Assembly: GCF_016907815.1 (NCBI RefSeq)
Contig: NZ_JAFBCQ010000001.1
Span: 2,046,001-2,110,000 of the forward strand
Length of the DNA: 64,000 nucleotides
Reading direction: 5' to 3'
DNA from: Microbacterium aurum
GTDB taxonomy: Bacteria; Actinomycetota; Actinomycetes; Actinomycetales; Microbacteriaceae
The position numbers and the translations under genes are program-made. Positions 37,416 through 47,986 of the stretch are shown one piece after another. The stretch's first letter is position 1. Every line of letters begins with the position of its first letter. Below the pieces are notes generated by a model. It searched no databases. It was not told the origin of the DNA and worked only from the letters and a program-made list of their open reading frames with translations.

Positions 37416-38483
37416 ATGTCGCGCGTCATCAAGCTGGCCGTCATCCCGGGCGACGGCATCGGTCCCGAAGTCGTCGCCGAGGCGGAGAAGGTCCTGGATG
37501 CCGTGACGCGCGACTCCGGCGTCACCTTCGAGAAAACGCGGTTCTCGCTCGGCGCGGCGCGTTACCTCGAGACCGGCGACACGCTCACTGACGATGACCT
37601 CGCGGCGATCGCGAGCCATGACGTCATCCTCCTGGGCGCTGTCGGCGGCGTGCCCGGCGACCCGCGCCTGAAGGATGCGAACATCGAGCGCGGCCTGCTG
37701 CTGAAGCTGCGGTTCGCACTCGACCACTACGTGAACCTCCGCCCGTCGAGGCTGTACCCGGGGGCGCCAGGTCCGCTCGCCGACCCCGGCGAGATCGATT
37801 TCGTCGTCGTGCGCGAGGGGACCGAGGGGCCGTACGTCGGCAACGGCGGCTCGATCCGCACCGGCACGCCGCACGAGGTCGCCAACGAGACCTCGGTCAA
37901 CACGGCCTACGGCATCGAGCGCGTCGTCCGCTACGCCTTCGCGCAGGCGGAGAAGCGCCGGAAGAAACTGACCCTCGTGCACAAGACCAACGTGCTGGTG
38001 CACGCCGGCGGCATGTGGAAGCGGATCGTGGACGCCGTGGCATCCGAGCACCCCGACGTGACCGTAGACTATGCACACGTCGACGCGGCCACCATCTATC
38101 TGGTCACGAACCCGGGCCGCTTCGACGTGATCGTCACCGACAACCTCTTCGGCGACATCCTCACCGACTTGGCCGGCGCCGTCACCGGAGGCATCGGCCT
38201 CGCCGCATCGGGGAACATCAATCCCGACGGCGTCTTCCCCTCGATGTTCGAGCCCGTGCACGGCTCAGCGCCCGACATCGCAGGGACCCAGCAGGCCGAC
38301 CCCACGGCCGCCATCGGATCCATCGCACTCATGCTCGATCACCTCGGGCTCGCCGATGAGGCCCGGCGCGTCACCCGCGCCATCGAAGCCGATATCGCCG
38401 CCCGGGACGGATCCGCCCGCACGACCGCACAGACCGGCGACGCCATCGCCCGGGCGCTCCCCGCCGCGACGCCCGCGGCGTAG
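37416..38483 (+). CDS. leuB: 3-isopropylmalate dehydrogenase
   Basis: NAD-dependent oxidative decarboxylase in leucine synthesis (355 aa). It has the N-terminal [21 protein letters not shown], the substrate-binding arginine segment [20 protein letters not shown], and the metal/cofactor motif [21 protein letters not shown] with [21 protein letters not shown] 37416 is preceded by GAGGAG. ilvE follows after 51 bp. Confidence 0.96.
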   Translation: MSRVIKLAVIPGDGIGPEVVAEAEKVLDAVTRDSGVTFEKTRFSLGAARYLETGDTLTDDDLAAIASHDVILLGAVGGVPGDPRLKDANIERGLLLKLRFALDHYVNLRPSRLYPGAPGPLADPGEIDFVVVREGTEGPYVGNGGSIRTGTPHEVANETSVNTAYGIERVVRYAFAQAEKRRKKLTLVHKTNVLVHAGGMWKRIVDAVASEHPDVTVDYAHVDAATIYLVTNPGRFDVIVTDNLFGDILTDLAGAVTGGIGLAASGNINPDGVFPSMFEPVHGSAPDIAGTQQADPTAAIGSIALMLDHLGLADEARRVTRAIEADIAARDGSARTTAQTGDAIARALPAATPAA

Positions 38484-38534
38484 CCTGAGGATGCCGCATC
38501 CCGCCGCACCGGTCACGATCTCACAGGACATCTC

Positions 38535-39662
38535 ATGAGCCTCACCTACGACCCCGACACCGCCCTCGCCCCGCTCGAGTTCGCCGTCACGCGCAATCTC
38601 GCCGCCAAGACGCCCGCCGAGCGCGACCAACTGCTGGTCGACCCCGCCTTCGGCACGACCTTCACCGACCACATGGTCGACATCTGCTGGTCGGTGCGCG
38701 GCGGGTGGCACCGTCCCCGCGTGCAGCCCTACGGGCCCATCTCGCTCGACCCCGCCGCCGCGGTGCTCCACTACGGCCAGGAGATCTTCGAGGGGATCAA
38801 GGCCTACCGTCACGCCGACGGCTCGGTGTGGACCTTCCGCCCCGACCAGAACGGCCGTCGCCTGCAGCGCAGCGCCCGGCGGCTCGCGCTGCCGGAACTG
38901 CCGGTGGAGTACTTCATCCAGTCGCTGCGCGAGCTCATCGCGGTCGACGGCGCGTGGGTCCCCTCCGGCGCTGACCAGAGCCTGTACCTGCGGCCCTTCA
39001 TGTTCGCCAAGGAGGCGTTCCTCGGCGTGCGCCCCGCGAACAAGGTGGCCTACTACCTCATCGCCTCGCCGGTCGGCGCCTACTTCAAGGGCGGCGCCAA
39101 GCCGGTCTCGATCTGGCTCAGCGAGGACTATGCCCGCGCCGGCAAGGGCGGGACCGGTGCCGCCAAGACCGGCGGCAACTACGCCGCGAGTCTGCTGCCG
39201 CAGGCCGAGGCCTACGAGCAGGGATGCGACCAGGTCGTCTTCCTCGACTCCGACCGCAACGTCGAGGAGCTCGGCGGCATGAACGTCGTGTTCGTCTACA
39301 AGGACGGCACGCTCGTCACGCCGCAGTCGGACTCGATCCTCGAGGGCATCACGCGCGACTCCATCCTCCAGCTGGCCGCCGACCGCGGGCACAAGGTTCA
39401 GGGGCGTGCCGTCTCGATCGACGAGTGGCGCGAGGGCGTCGCCTCGGGCGACATCGTCGAGGTGTTCGCGTGCGGTACCGCGGCCGTGGTCGCTCCCATC
39501 GGGCAGCTGAAGGGTCACGACTTCGTCGACGAGCAGCCCCTCGGCGAGCTCGCCCTGTCGCTGCGGCAGGAGCTCACCGACATCCAGTACGGGCGCCGGG
39601 AAGACACGCACGGCTGGCTGCTGCGGCTGGACGCCGACGCCGCCGAGGGCTCTGACGCGTGA
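38535..39662 (+). CDS. ilvE: Branched-chain amino acid aminotransferase
   Basis: PLP enzyme of fold type IV that makes the final step to Leu, Ile and Val. It has [24 protein letters not shown], the PLP-lysine region [28 protein letters not shown] and [13 protein letters not shown]. 375 aa is typical of the long actinobacterial form. It overlaps the following gene by GTGA. Confidence 0.96.
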   Translation: MSLTYDPDTALAPLEFAVTRNLAAKTPAERDQLLVDPAFGTTFTDHMVDICWSVRGGWHRPRVQPYGPISLDPAAAVLHYGQEIFEGIKAYRHADGSVWTFRPDQNGRRLQRSARRLALPELPVEYFIQSLRELIAVDGAWVPSGADQSLYLRPFMFAKEAFLGVRPANKVAYYLIASPVGAYFKGGAKPVSIWLSEDYARAGKGGTGAAKTGGNYAASLLPQAEAYEQGCDQVVFLDSDRNVEELGGMNVVFVYKDGTLVTPQSDSILEGITRDSILQLAADRGHKVQGRAVSIDEWREGVASGDIVEVFACGTAAVVAPIGQLKGHDFVDEQPLGELALSLRQELTDIQYGRREDTHGWLLRLDADAAEGSDA

Positions 39663-40441
39663 GGATCGTCCGCTTCAGCCACCAGGACGCCATCCGGTTC
39701 GGCATCGTCGACGAGGGCGAACTGGTCGTCCTCGCCGGTGATCCGCTGTTCGCCGGATTCGACACGACGGGTGAGCGCGTGCCGCTCGGCGAGGTCGCGC
39801 TGCTCGCACCAGTGATCCCGCGCTCGAAGGTCATCGGCATCGCCCGCAATTACCGCGACCACGCGGCGGAGCTCGGCAACGAGGTGCCCGAGGAGCCCAT
39901 GATGTTCCTCAAGCCCAACACCTCCGTCATCGGACCCGGGGACACGATCGTGCGGCCGCCGCAGTCCGAGCGCACCGACTACGAGGGCGAGCTTGCCGCT
40001 GTCATCGGCCGCGTCACGAAGAACGTGTCGGTCGCCGATGCGCTGGACCACGTCTTCGGCTACACGATCGGCAACGACGTCACGGCGCGAGACCTGCAGA
40101 AGACCGATGGGCAGTGGGCGCGCGCGAAGGGGTTCGACACGTTCTGCCCGCTCGGTCCCGCGATCGAGACCGAGTTCGACCCGGCATCCGATGTGCGCAT
40201 CATCACCCGGGTCAACGGCGAGGTCCGCCAGGACGGCCCGCTCGGCAACATGGTGCACTCGGTCGCCGAGTTCATCTCGTACGCCTCACAGGCGTTCACG
40301 CTGCTGCCGGGCGACGTGATCCTTGCGGGGACGCCGGCCGGCGTCGGTCCGTTCGTCGCGGGCGACGTCGTCGAGGTGGAGATCACGGGGCTCGGGACGT
40401 TGCGGAACCCTGTCCGCGACGCGCCGCGCGCCGATGGCTGA
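39659..40441 (+). CDS. Fumarylacetoacetate hydrolase-family protein
   Basis: FAH-fold enzyme (260 aa) with the metal-binding pattern of the family: [37 protein letters not shown] (acidic ligands), [14 protein letters not shown] and [21 protein letters not shown]. Members are hydratases, decarboxylases or acylpyruvases. In actinobacteria a copy between leuB/ilvE and gltX is a recurrent neighbour whose role I cannot specify. GTG 39659 is coupled to ilvE. Confidence 0.85.
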   Translation: MRIVRFSHQDAIRFGIVDEGELVVLAGDPLFAGFDTTGERVPLGEVALLAPVIPRSKVIGIARNYRDHAAELGNEVPEEPMMFLKPNTSVIGPGDTIVRPPQSERTDYEGELAAVIGRVTKNVSVADALDHVFGYTIGNDVTARDLQKTDGQWARAKGFDTFCPLGPAIETEFDPASDVRIITRVNGEVRQDGPLGNMVHSVAEFISYASQAFTLLPGDVILAGTPAGVGPFVAGDVVEVEITGLGTLRNPVRDAPRADG

Positions 40442-41693
40442 CGCGACCGGACCGACGTCGGCGACGGATGCCGCGGCCTACGACGACGACGCGCTCGCCC
40501 GCCTGCGGCGTCGGACCGTGGGGGTGCTCGCGTCGGGGCAGATCCTCGGCGGCATCGCCTTCGGAGCGACGATCTCGCTCGGCGCCGTGCTGGCGGCGGA
40601 CATCTCCGGCGATGAGGCGTTCTCGGGGCTCGCGACCGCGCTCGTGACGCTCGGGACGGCGGCTCTCGCCGTCCCGCTCGCAGCGCTCGCGCGTCGCAGC
40701 GGACGCCGCATCGCGTTGGCCGGCGGCATGCTCATCGCGCTCGTCGGCGTCGCCGTCGTGATCCTCGCGGCAGGCGTGCGGGTCTTCCCGCTGCTGCTGG
40801 CGGGGTTCGCGCTCATCGGTGCCGGTCAGGCCGCGAACCTGCAGTCGCGGTTCGCGGCGGTCGACCTCGCCACGGCGGCCTCGCGCGGCCGCGATCTCTC
40901 GCTCGTCGTCTGGGCGACGACCATCGGGGCAGTCCTCGGGCCGAACCTCGTGGGTCCGGGGGAGGCGCTCGGCGACGCGCTGGGGATGCCGCCGCTGACC
41001 GGGCCGTACGTGTTCACCGTCGTCGCGCAGATCCTCGCCGTCGCGCTGTACCTCGCGGCGCTGCGGCCCGATCCGCTGCTGGTGGCGACGCGGATCGCGG
41101 GCAGCGCGGCGACCGGAGCCGCCGCGGGCATCGCCCGCGCCGACCGGCCGCGGGCGGCCGCGTACGCGATCGTCGCGATCGCGGGCGCCCACGGCGTGAT
41201 GGTCGCCGTCATGGCGATGACGCCCGTGCATCTGCTCCACCACGGCGCGGACCTCGAGATCATCGGACTCACGATCAGCCTGCACATCGCGGGCATGTAC
41301 GCGCTCGCTCCCGTGTTCGGCGTCCTCGCCGACCGACTCGGCCGCATCCCCACGATCCTCCTCGGCCAGGCACTGCTCACCGCGGCCCTGCTGACCGCGG
41401 CCGTCGGCCAGGAGTCCGGCGCCGCCGTCACCGTCGCGCTCGTCCTGCTCGGCCTCGGCTGGAGCGCGTCGACGGTCGCGGGATCGACCCTGCTGACGGA
41501 GTCGTCGGCGGAGTCGCTGCGCACGCGCCGCCAGGGCCGCAGCGACCTTGCGATGAGCCTCGTCGGCGGCCTCGGGGCGATCGGCGCGGGCTTCGTGCTC
41601 GGCGCGATCGGCTACGGCGGGCTCGCGCTCGTCGCGCTCATCGTCGTCGCCGCGGTGACGGTGCTCGCGCCGTACGCGCGCGCCGCGCGCTGA
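40434..41693 (+). CDS. MFS transporter (419 aa)
   Basis: Major facilitator protein with about 12 segments. [35 protein letters not shown] begins the first, and [14 protein letters not shown] is a motif-A-like loop. [38 protein letters not shown] resembles some sugar/drug permeases. The substrate is unknown. The frame's 37-codon upstream extension overlaps the FAH gene; ATG 40434 overlaps that gene's end by eight bases. Confidence 0.88.
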   Translation: MADATGPTSATDAAAYDDDALARLRRRTVGVLASGQILGGIAFGATISLGAVLAADISGDEAFSGLATALVTLGTAALAVPLAALARRSGRRIALAGGMLIALVGVAVVILAAGVRVFPLLLAGFALIGAGQAANLQSRFAAVDLATAASRGRDLSLVVWATTIGAVLGPNLVGPGEALGDALGMPPLTGPYVFTVVAQILAVALYLAALRPDPLLVATRIAGSAATGAAAGIARADRPRAAAYAIVAIAGAHGVMVAVMAMTPVHLLHHGADLEIIGLTISLHIAGMYALAPVFGVLADRLGRIPTILLGQALLTAALLTAAVGQESGAAVTVALVLLGLGWSASTVAGSTLLTESSAESLRTRRQGRSDLAMSLVGGLGAIGAGFVLGAIGYGGLALVALIVVAAVTVLAPYARAAR

Positions 41694-41713
41694 CGCGCTG
41701 ACGCGCGGCCGCC

Positions 41714-41857
41714 GTGTTGCTCGCGGCATCCGTGTTGCTCGCGGCATCCGTCTGGCCCGCGGCATCCGTGTGGCCCGCGGCATCCGCCCGGGCCGCGGCA
41801 TCCGTGTGGCCCGCGGCATCCGTGTTGCTCGCGGCATCCGTGTGGCCCGCGGCATCC
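41714..41857. repeat. 18-bp tandem repeat array, eight units
   Basis: Eight consecutive 18-bp units of the form GTGTKGCYCGCGGCATCC, plus a degenerate ninth to about 41875. Every full unit ends with GCGGCATCC. Three unit variants occur (GTGTTGCTC..., GTGTGGCCC..., GCCCGGGCC...), mixed along the array. Because 18 is a multiple of three, several frames stay open and give low-complexity open frames (DAAGHT repeats on the minus strand, SVWPAA on the plus). I do not consider them genes. The array lies in a 394-bp gap between convergent genes. Confidence 0.9.
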
Positions 41858-41900
41858 GCCCGGCCCGGATCCCTCCGCAGTGCCGAACCCTCCCCTCTGA

Positions 41901-41944
41901 GCCGAACCCTCACGCCTGGCGCGGCCCGGAGGTGAGGGCTCGGC
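41901..41944. repeat. 13-bp inverted repeat (one mismatch) after the tandem array
   Basis: GCCGAACCCTCAC (41901-41913) matches the inverse of GTGAGGGCTCGGC (41932-41944) at 12 of 13 positions. It may be a terminator for the upstream MFS gene. Confidence 0.55.
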
Positions 41945-41988
41945 CCAGGGCCGAGGTTTCGGCGGGCTCGCGATGCGATGGCGAACGG

Positions 41989-42054
41989 CAAGGGATGCCG
42001 CGCGACACGCCGCAGGCTGACGGCCCGCGCCGGCGTGTCGCGCACGATCCCTTG
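41989..42054. terminator. Long interrupted inverted repeat between convergent genes
   Basis: CAAGGGA (41989-41995) and GCGCGACACGCCG (42000-42012) are exactly inverted at 42048-42054 and 42031-42043, giving 20 paired bases with a symmetric 4-nt internal loop. It lies 34 bases from the end of the minus-strand aminotransferase gene and probably ends its transcript. Confidence 0.6.
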
Positions 42055-42087
42055 CTGTTGGGAGCGGTGGGGTCGGGAGTCGGCGGG

Positions 42088-43164
42088 TCAGCGTCCGAGC
42101 GCGACCGCCGCCCGGTCGATGTCACCGGCGTCGTTGAAGACGTGGAAAGCGACGCGCGCGCTGCCATTGCGGCCGGAGGCCGTGATGCCGGCCGCGGTGA
42201 GGCGCGCGAGGTCGCATCCATCGGCATCCGGCCACGTGACGATGGCGCTCGGACGCTCCGGCTCCGGCAGGTCCAGACGCTTGCGGAAGGCCGCGGCCAG
42301 CCGTGTGGTCCACGCGTGCACCTGCGCGATGTCCGTCGTGGCGAACGCGGCGAGAGCGGGCTCCGCGCCGACGAAGGCCTGCCAGGCGGGGGAGACGTCG
42401 AAGCGACGGGCGCAGCCGGCCAGGTCCGCGTCGCCGCCGTAGCATGAGGTCCATGGGTCCTCGCCCGCATACCACCCGGCTTGCACGGGCACGAGAACGC
42501 GGGCGTATTCCGTGCGCACGGTGAGGAACGCGACGCCGCGCGGACAGCACAGCCACTTGTACGCGTGGCAGAGGAGGGCGTCGACGCGTGCGGCGGAGAC
42601 CGGCAGCCACCCCACCGCCTGCGTCGCGTCGCACACGGTCCGAGCGCCCCGCCGGGAGGCGGCGGCGACGATCGCGTCGAGGTCGGCGACCTCGCCCGAA
42701 GCCGACTGAACGAGCGAGAACGCGACGAGCGCGGTACCCGGCCGGATCTCGTCGGCGAGACGCGCCAGCGGCGCCGTGCGCACGCGGATGCCGCGCCCCG
42801 CGTGGACGAACGGCAGCACGAGCGACGAGAACTCATGCTCGGGTACGAGTACGTCGGCGCCCTCGGGGACGGATGCCGCGAGCAGCGCGACCTGGACCGA
42901 CGTCTGCGCTCCGATCGCCACGCGGTCCGGCGTCACCCCGACCAGTCGCGCGAAGTGCGCGCGCGACGCCTCGACCGCGCGCGAGTACTCCGCGACGTCC
43001 GGCCGCCCGGCGAGGTCGGCCGCGACCGCCGCGCGCGTGCCCGACGTGGGAAGTCCCACCGTGCATGCGGCGAGATACCCCGCGGCATCCGGGAACTGCG
43101 CGCGCAGCGCCTCGAGACTTCCGAGGTCGGCCGGCGGGCGGGCGGCGAGGGACGTCGGGCTCAT
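42088..43164 (-). CDS. Class V aminotransferase-fold PLP enzyme
   Basis: A 358-residue PLP enzyme of the cysteine desulfurase/isopenicillin-N-epimerase group. It has AIGAQTSVQVALLAASV, VPEHEFSSLVLPF, VCDATQAVGWLPV (cofactor Asp) and the PLP-lysine motif ALLCHAYKWLCCPRG. It lacks the active-site Cys loop of a cysteine desulfurase, so a different amino-acid substrate is likely. A LysR gene diverges 78 bp away and probably regulates it. ATG 43164 is chosen; the longer frame is a shadow of the LysR gene. Confidence 0.82.
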   Translation of the reverse strand: MSPTSLAARPPADLGSLEALRAQFPDAAGYLAACTVGLPTSGTRAAVAADLAGRPDVAEYSRAVEASRAHFARLVGVTPDRVAIGAQTSVQVALLAASVPEGADVLVPEHEFSSLVLPFVHAGRGIRVRTAPLARLADEIRPGTALVAFSLVQSASGEVADLDAIVAAASRRGARTVCDATQAVGWLPVSAARVDALLCHAYKWLCCPRGVAFLTVRTEYARVLVPVQAGWYAGEDPWTSCYGGDADLAGCARRFDVSPAWQAFVGAEPALAAFATTDIAQVHAWTTRLAAAFRKRLDLPEPERPSAIVTWPDADGCDLARLTAAGITASGRNGSARVAFHVFNDAGDIDRAAVALGR

Positions 43165-43242
43165 GCATCCACTTTCTCGTCGCGCAACGTATGCGTCTAC
43201 GACAGGTGTCCGATCAAAGTCATGACGTGTGATTATGGATGG

Positions 43243-44193
43243 ATGCCGGAAGAACCGAGTCTCGTCCTCGACGTCCAGACGCTGCGCATCGTCCGCGCGA
43301 TCGCCGACACCGGGTCGATCACGTGCGCCGCCGGCACCCTGGGGTTCAGTCAGCCGGCGATCAGCCAGCACCTGCGGCGCCTGGAGTCCCGGCTCGGCGT
43401 GGCGATCGTGGAGCGGGTGGGGCGCGGCATCCGTCTCACCGAAGCCGGGCGTGTGCTTGCACGCCACGCGCCCGCCGTGACGCTCGCCGTCGACGCGGCG
43501 GCCGAGGAACTGGCTCAGCTGCGGGGGCTCCGCACCGGCGTCGTGCGGCTCGTGGCCTTCCCATCCGCGTCGCCTGTCGTCGTGCCGCGGCTCATCGCGG
43601 CTCTCGCGGCATCCCATCCCGGTCTGTCGCTGACGTATCTGGAGGCGGAGCCGCCGGAGGCGGTCGAGGCCGTGCGCGAGGACCGTGCCGACATCGCCCT
43701 CACCTTCAGCTACCCGGGCGACCGCGACGACCCGCACCGCTCCAGCGCCCGCGGACTCTCGGTGCGCAGCGCGGGGCGCGATGACCTCATGCTCGTCCTG
43801 CCGGCCGGCCACGCCGCCGTGCGCGATGTCGGCGAGTTGTCGGACGAGACGTGGATCGCCGGCTGCCCCCGCTGTCGCGGCCACCTGCTGGAACTGTGCG
43901 GACGCGCCGGATTCACGCCGCGCATCGGATACGAGACCGACAACTACGTGGCCGTCGAGGGTCTCGTCGCGCAGGGCATCGGCGTGGCGACGCTGCCGCG
44001 CATGGCTCTCGAGTCGTTCCCGCTGCTGCCCGGCATCGTCACGGCGCCGCTGCCGCCGGCGGAGGCGCGGCGTCTCCACGTCGTGACGGCGCAGGGCGCG
44101 GAGCGGGTGCCGTCGCTCGCCGCCGCGCTCGATGCTCTGCAGCAGGTTCTCGCCTCAGCCGCCTCGCCGGAACGGCAGCGAGCCGCGAACTAG
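43243..44193 (+). CDS. LysR-family transcriptional regulator
   Basis: A LysR regulator of 316 aa. The HTH reads [45 protein letters not shown] (about residues 11-55), then a linker helix and the type 2 periplasmic-binding-like effector domain. The start could be ATG 43243 or ATG 43222; neither has a good ribosome-binding site. GTCATGAC (43219-43226) in the divergent gap is a perfect palindrome. Confidence 0.88.
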   Translation: MPEEPSLVLDVQTLRIVRAIADTGSITCAAGTLGFSQPAISQHLRRLESRLGVAIVERVGRGIRLTEAGRVLARHAPAVTLAVDAAAEELAQLRGLRTGVVRLVAFPSASPVVVPRLIAALAASHPGLSLTYLEAEPPEAVEAVREDRADIALTFSYPGDRDDPHRSSARGLSVRSAGRDDLMLVLPAGHAAVRDVGELSDETWIAGCPRCRGHLLELCGRAGFTPRIGYETDNYVAVEGLVAQGIGVATLPRMALESFPLLPGIVTAPLPPAEARRLHVVTAQGAERVPSLAAALDALQQVLASAASPERQRAAN

Positions 44194-44196
44194 ACT
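44191..44196 (+). promoter_or_regulatory. Probable -10 box of leaderless gltX
   Basis: TAGACT starts within the LysR stop codon and ends seven bases before the gltX ATG, with no Shine-Dalgarno sequence. It matches the ilvD arrangement. Confidence 0.5.
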
Positions 44197-44203
44197 GGTG
44201 CGG

Positions 44204-45718
44204 ATGTCTGCAGCGATCGATCCCCGCACCACCACCGCCTCCGGCACCGACGTCCGCGTGCGGTTCTGCCCCTCGCCGACGGGGCTGCCGCACGTCGGCA
44301 TGGTCCGCACCGCCCTGTACAACTGGGCGTACGCGCGGCACACCGGCGGCAAGCTGATCTTCCGCGTCGAGGACACCGACGCCGCCCGCGACAGCGAGGA
44401 GAGCTACCGTCAGCTCGTCGACGCGCTCACCTGGCTCGAGATCGACTGGGACGAGGGTGTCGAGAAGGGCGGCCCGCACGCGCCGTACCGGCAGTCGCAG
44501 CGCCGCGAGATCTATGCCGAGGTGCTCGAGCGGCTGATCGCCTCCGGCGCGGTGTACGAGTCGTACTCCACCGCCGAGGAGATCGACGCCCGCAACGAGG
44601 CCGCCGGCCGCGCGAAGCAGCTCGGCTACGACAACTTCGATCGTGACCTCACCGACGAGCAGAAGGCCGCGTTCCGCGCCGAAGGTCGCGAGCCGGCCTA
44701 CCGGCTGCGCGTGCCCGACCACGACCTCACCTACGTCGACCTCATCCGTGGCGAGGTGACGTTCCCGGCCGGTTCCTTCCCCGACTTCGTCGTCGTGCGG
44801 GCGGGCGGCCAGGCGCTCTACACCTTCACGAACCCCGTCGACGACGCGCTCATGGGCATCACGCACGTGATCCGCGGTGAGGACCTCATGCCGTCGACCG
44901 CCCGTCAGCTCGCGCTGTATGCGGCGCTGAACGACGCCGGCGTCACCGACTTCGTCCCGCGGTTCGGGCACATGCCGCTCGTCCTCGGCGAGACGGGCAA
45001 CAAGAAGCTCTCCAAGCGTGACCCGCAGGCCGACCTGTTCCTGCTGCGCGAGAAGGGCTTCATCCACGAGGGCCTGCTGAACTACCTGTCCCTGCTCGGT
45101 TGGTCGATCGCCGCCGATCGCGACGTGTTCTCCCGCGACGAGCTCGTGGCCGCGTTCGACATCGCCGACGTCAACCCCAACCCGGCCCGCTTCGACCAGA
45201 AGAAGGCCGAGTCGATCAACGGTGACCACATCCGCATGCTCGAGCCGGCGGACTTCGCGAGCCGGCTCGTGCCGTACCTGCACGCGGCCGGTCTCGTGGC
45301 GAACCCGCCGACGGCGGCGCAGCAGGCGACGCTGGATGCCGCGGCCCCGCTCGTGCAGGAGCGCATGCAGCTGTTGGGGGAGGCGCCGGGCCTCCTCGGC
45401 TTCCTCTTCCGCGACGAGGTCGCCTACGACGAGGACGCGCTGAAGAGCCTCCCCGCCAACGCCGGCGAGGTGCTCGTGGCATCCGTCGGTGCGCTCGAGC
45501 TGGTGCCCGAGCAGAGCTTCACCGCCGCCGCCGTGCAGGAGGCGCTCGCGGGCGCGCTCATCGACGGCCTGGGCCTCAAGCCCCGCGTCGCGTACGGCCC
45601 GCTGCGGGTGGCGGTCAGCGGTCGCCGCGTCTCACCGCCGCTGTTCGAGTCGATGGAGCTGCTCGGCAAGGCCGAGTCGATCCGCCGCCTCGGTGCGCTC
45701 GTGGACCACCTGGGCTGA
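44204..45718 (+). CDS. gltX: Glutamyl-tRNA synthetase
   Basis: Class I aminoacyl-tRNA synthetase (504 aa). The HIGH-type signature is [11 protein letters not shown] (about residues 23-33) and the KMSKS-type loop is KKLSKRDPQ (about 267-275). [15 protein letters not shown] and [14 protein letters not shown] are further GluRS blocks. Most actinobacteria lack GlnRS, so this enzyme probably also charges tRNA-Gln with glutamate for later amidation. The tRNA-Gln gene is 2.1 kb downstream. Confidence 0.96.
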   Translation: MSAAIDPRTTTASGTDVRVRFCPSPTGLPHVGMVRTALYNWAYARHTGGKLIFRVEDTDAARDSEESYRQLVDALTWLEIDWDEGVEKGGPHAPYRQSQRREIYAEVLERLIASGAVYESYSTAEEIDARNEAAGRAKQLGYDNFDRDLTDEQKAAFRAEGREPAYRLRVPDHDLTYVDLIRGEVTFPAGSFPDFVVVRAGGQALYTFTNPVDDALMGITHVIRGEDLMPSTARQLALYAALNDAGVTDFVPRFGHMPLVLGETGNKKLSKRDPQADLFLLREKGFIHEGLLNYLSLLGWSIAADRDVFSRDELVAAFDIADVNPNPARFDQKKAESINGDHIRMLEPADFASRLVPYLHAAGLVANPPTAAQQATLDAAAPLVQERMQLLGEAPGLLGFLFRDEVAYDEDALKSLPANAGEVLVASVGALELVPEQSFTAAAVQEALAGALIDGLGLKPRVAYGPLRVAVSGRRVSPPLFESMELLGKAESIRRLGALVDHLG

Positions 45719-45737
45719 CCCGACCCGGAGAACCCGC

Positions 45738-47696
45738 TCAGGGCGTGCAGTCGTAGATTCCGGATGCCGCGGCATCCGTCATCGCGGTGCAGTTCTCCCG
45801 CACCCACGCGCGGATCTCCGCACTCGTGGAGCCGGTGTCGCCCCCGCTGCCGACACCACCAGCACCCCCACCACTACCCAGGGCGCCGGCGCTGCCGGCG
45901 AGGACGTAGCGCAGGTCGCCGTCGGCGATGAGCTGCGGGAAGGCGGCGAGGGTCGGCACCGGATCCTTCCCGTTGAAGCCGCCGATCGGCAGCACGGGCT
46001 GACCGTCCGAGGCGATGATGAGGCTCGCGGCAGACTGCGCGCCGAACGCGGCCGCGAGGTAGGGCGTGCCGTCTCGGTGCGCCTCGAGCCAGGCGAGCTG
46101 CGCCGTGCTGGAGGCGCCGAACACCGGCACTCCGCTCCCGCGTCCGATGCCGCCGGTTCCGGCGCCGCCGGCCGCGCGACCGTCCCGCCCGGCAGACGGC
46201 GCCTGTCCGAACGTTCCCGCGCCGCCGCCGGGGCCGCGGCCGGCGCCGAAGCCTCCCGACGCTCCGGGAACGCCCTGCGCCGCGACCCCTCCAGCCACGG
46301 GGTTGGTCGAGTTTGGCGTGCCCATCGTGACCACGGCCCACACCATCGGCGTCAGCAGCAGGGCGACGATGCCCGCGACCGCGGTCACCGGCATCCGCCG
46401 CCCGCGACGGCGCTCGGTCAGCACGAGTCCCGCCGTCACCGCGGCGACGGCGCACTGCAGCGCCGCCGCGACGAGGGAGTACGTCGCCGCCGGGGTGGCG
46501 ATGCTGATGCACAGTGCCGTGACGGCCGCGGTCGCGGGCAGCGCCAGCTGCGCCCAGAGCACGCCGCGGCGGCGGGCGAGCGCGAAGGCGGTTCCGATCA
46601 GCAGGGCTGTGGGGATTGCGAGTGCTGCGGTGTAGAACTGGTGCATGCCCGCCACGGCCGAGAACATGGCGGCGAAGGTGACGAACCATGCCGTTCCGAA
46701 AACGGTCAACGGCAACCGGAAGCGCAGCACGAACACTACGGCGACCGCGACGAGGGCGGTGGGCAGCATCCACCCGATCTGGGTGGCGAGCGCGTCGTTC
46801 AGCAGGCGCAGTGCCGCGGGGCTGCCGGAGAACGGCGGTGTGAACGAGCGATAGGCGGTCTCGTCCGCCGTGATCTGCCCGAAGCGACCGAGTCCGTTGT
46901 AGCCGAAGACCATCTCCCACGGGTTGTTGGAGAGCGTGCTGCCGATGTAGGGGCGGGCGGATGCCGGGACGAGCGCGACCGCGACGATCCAGACGAGGGA
47001 AAGTGCGAGGCTCGTCGCACCCGCCACCGCGAGGTGCCAGATGCGGCGCGCCCACGACTGGCGGGTGCAGAGGTACGCCAGGGCGAGCGCGGGCCACACC
47101 GCCCAGGCCTCGAGCATGTAGGTGTGGAATCCGGCGGCGATGAACACACCGGCGAGCAGCAGCCAGCCGAGACTCCGGCGGTCGAGCGCCCTCGTGGCCG
47201 CCCATGCCGTGAGGGCGAGGGCGAGCACGAAGAAGGTCTCCGGCTGATTCGATCGCGCGACGGCGACGAGGATCGGCGTGGTCGCGACGACGGCGCCCGC
47301 CGTCAGCCCCGCCAGCGGGCCCGCCCAGCGCCGGGCCGTGACGCACACGAGGACGACGGATGCCGAGGCCGCGAGTGCGTTCGGGACGATCACCGCCCAG
47401 GGCGAGAACCCGAAGACGCGCACGAACAGCGCGGGGATCCAGAAGGAACCGGGGATCTTGTCGAGGGTGACAGTGCCCGCCGGGTCCATCGCGCCGAAGA
47501 AGAAGTTCGACCAGCTCTCGCTCATCGACAGGGCGATCGACGCGTAGTAGTCCGACATCGACCCGCCGACACCCCATCCGGTGAGGAGCAGCGTGACGAA
47601 GGCGAGGGCGGCGACGCTCCAGCCCCAGCGTGAGCCCCAGGACCGGCCGGTCACGCCGGCGGCAACGGGCAGTGGGGGAGCGGCGAGGACGGTCAC
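45738..47696 (-). CDS. GT39-type polytopic membrane glycosyltransferase
   Basis: A 652-residue membrane protein with 10-12 hydrophobic segments. SMSDYYASIALSMSESWSNFFFG and DPAGTVTLDKIPGSFW in the first outer loop are typical of the ArnT/mannosyltransferase (GT39/GT83) superfamily, with the acidic catalytic region near DKIPG. Between about residues 480 and 550 is a Gly/Ala-rich stretch (GASGGFGAGRGPGGGAG). The C-terminal 100 residues form an extracytoplasmic domain with a cysteine pair (VRENCTAMTDAAASGIYDC). Lipid-linked donor use is assumed. GTG start at 47696. Confidence 0.8.
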   Translation of the reverse strand: MTVLAAPPLPVAAGVTGRSWGSRWGWSVAALAFVTLLLTGWGVGGSMSDYYASIALSMSESWSNFFFGAMDPAGTVTLDKIPGSFWIPALFVRVFGFSPWAVIVPNALAASASVVLVCVTARRWAGPLAGLTAGAVVATTPILVAVARSNQPETFFVLALALTAWAATRALDRRSLGWLLLAGVFIAAGFHTYMLEAWAVWPALALAYLCTRQSWARRIWHLAVAGATSLALSLVWIVAVALVPASARPYIGSTLSNNPWEMVFGYNGLGRFGQITADETAYRSFTPPFSGSPAALRLLNDALATQIGWMLPTALVAVAVVFVLRFRLPLTVFGTAWFVTFAAMFSAVAGMHQFYTAALAIPTALLIGTAFALARRRGVLWAQLALPATAAVTALCISIATPAATYSLVAAALQCAVAAVTAGLVLTERRRGRRMPVTAVAGIVALLLTPMVWAVVTMGTPNSTNPVAGGVAAQGVPGASGGFGAGRGPGGGAGTFGQAPSAGRDGRAAGGAGTGGIGRGSGVPVFGASSTAQLAWLEAHRDGTPYLAAAFGAQSAASLIIASDGQPVLPIGGFNGKDPVPTLAAFPQLIADGDLRYVLAGSAGALGSGGGAGGVGSGGDTGSTSAEIRAWVRENCTAMTDAAASGIYDCTP

Positions 47697-47841
47697 GACG
47701 CGACGGTAGTGCCGCCCACCAGGAGCGATCGAGGCGCCGCGTGTGAATCCGCTGAGCGCGACGCGCCGGGTCGCCCCGGTTTGGCCGCGCCTCTCCGGTG
47801 GGCTAAGCTTGACCTTCGGTACGGCTCCGGCCGAACCCCCT

Positions 47842-47913
47842 TGGGGTATGGTGTAATTGGCAACACGGCTGATTCTGGTTCAGTTGTTCTTGGTTCGAGT
47901 CCAGGTACCCCAG
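47842..47913 (+). tRNA. tRNA-Gln (anticodon CTG)
   Basis: TGGGGTA pairs with TACCCCA. The anticodon is CTG at 47875-47877, the T-loop GGTTCGAGTCC is intact and the discriminator is G. CCA is not encoded (GCAA follows). The excisionase and integrase genes start less than 200 bp away. That makes the 3' half of this gene the likely attachment site. Confidence 0.95.
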
Positions 47914-47923
47914 CAACGAATCG

Positions 47924-47937
47924 CTAGAGTTCTCTAG
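47924..47937. repeat. 14-bp palindrome next to tRNA-Gln
   Basis: CTAGAG-TT-CTCTAG, 11 bases after the tRNA. It may be part of the attachment region or a short terminator. Confidence 0.5.
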
Positions 47938-47986
47938 GAAGTCTGGCTCCTTCCTCACTCCATCGAATGGCCCGATCTGGCGTCCA

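Noticed and set aside
41638..42045. Open frames with hexapeptide repeats (DAAGHT, SVWPAA) over the 41.7-kb array
   Set aside because: They are produced by an 18-bp DNA repeat that stays open in several frames on both strands, with no ribosome-binding site or recognisable domain.
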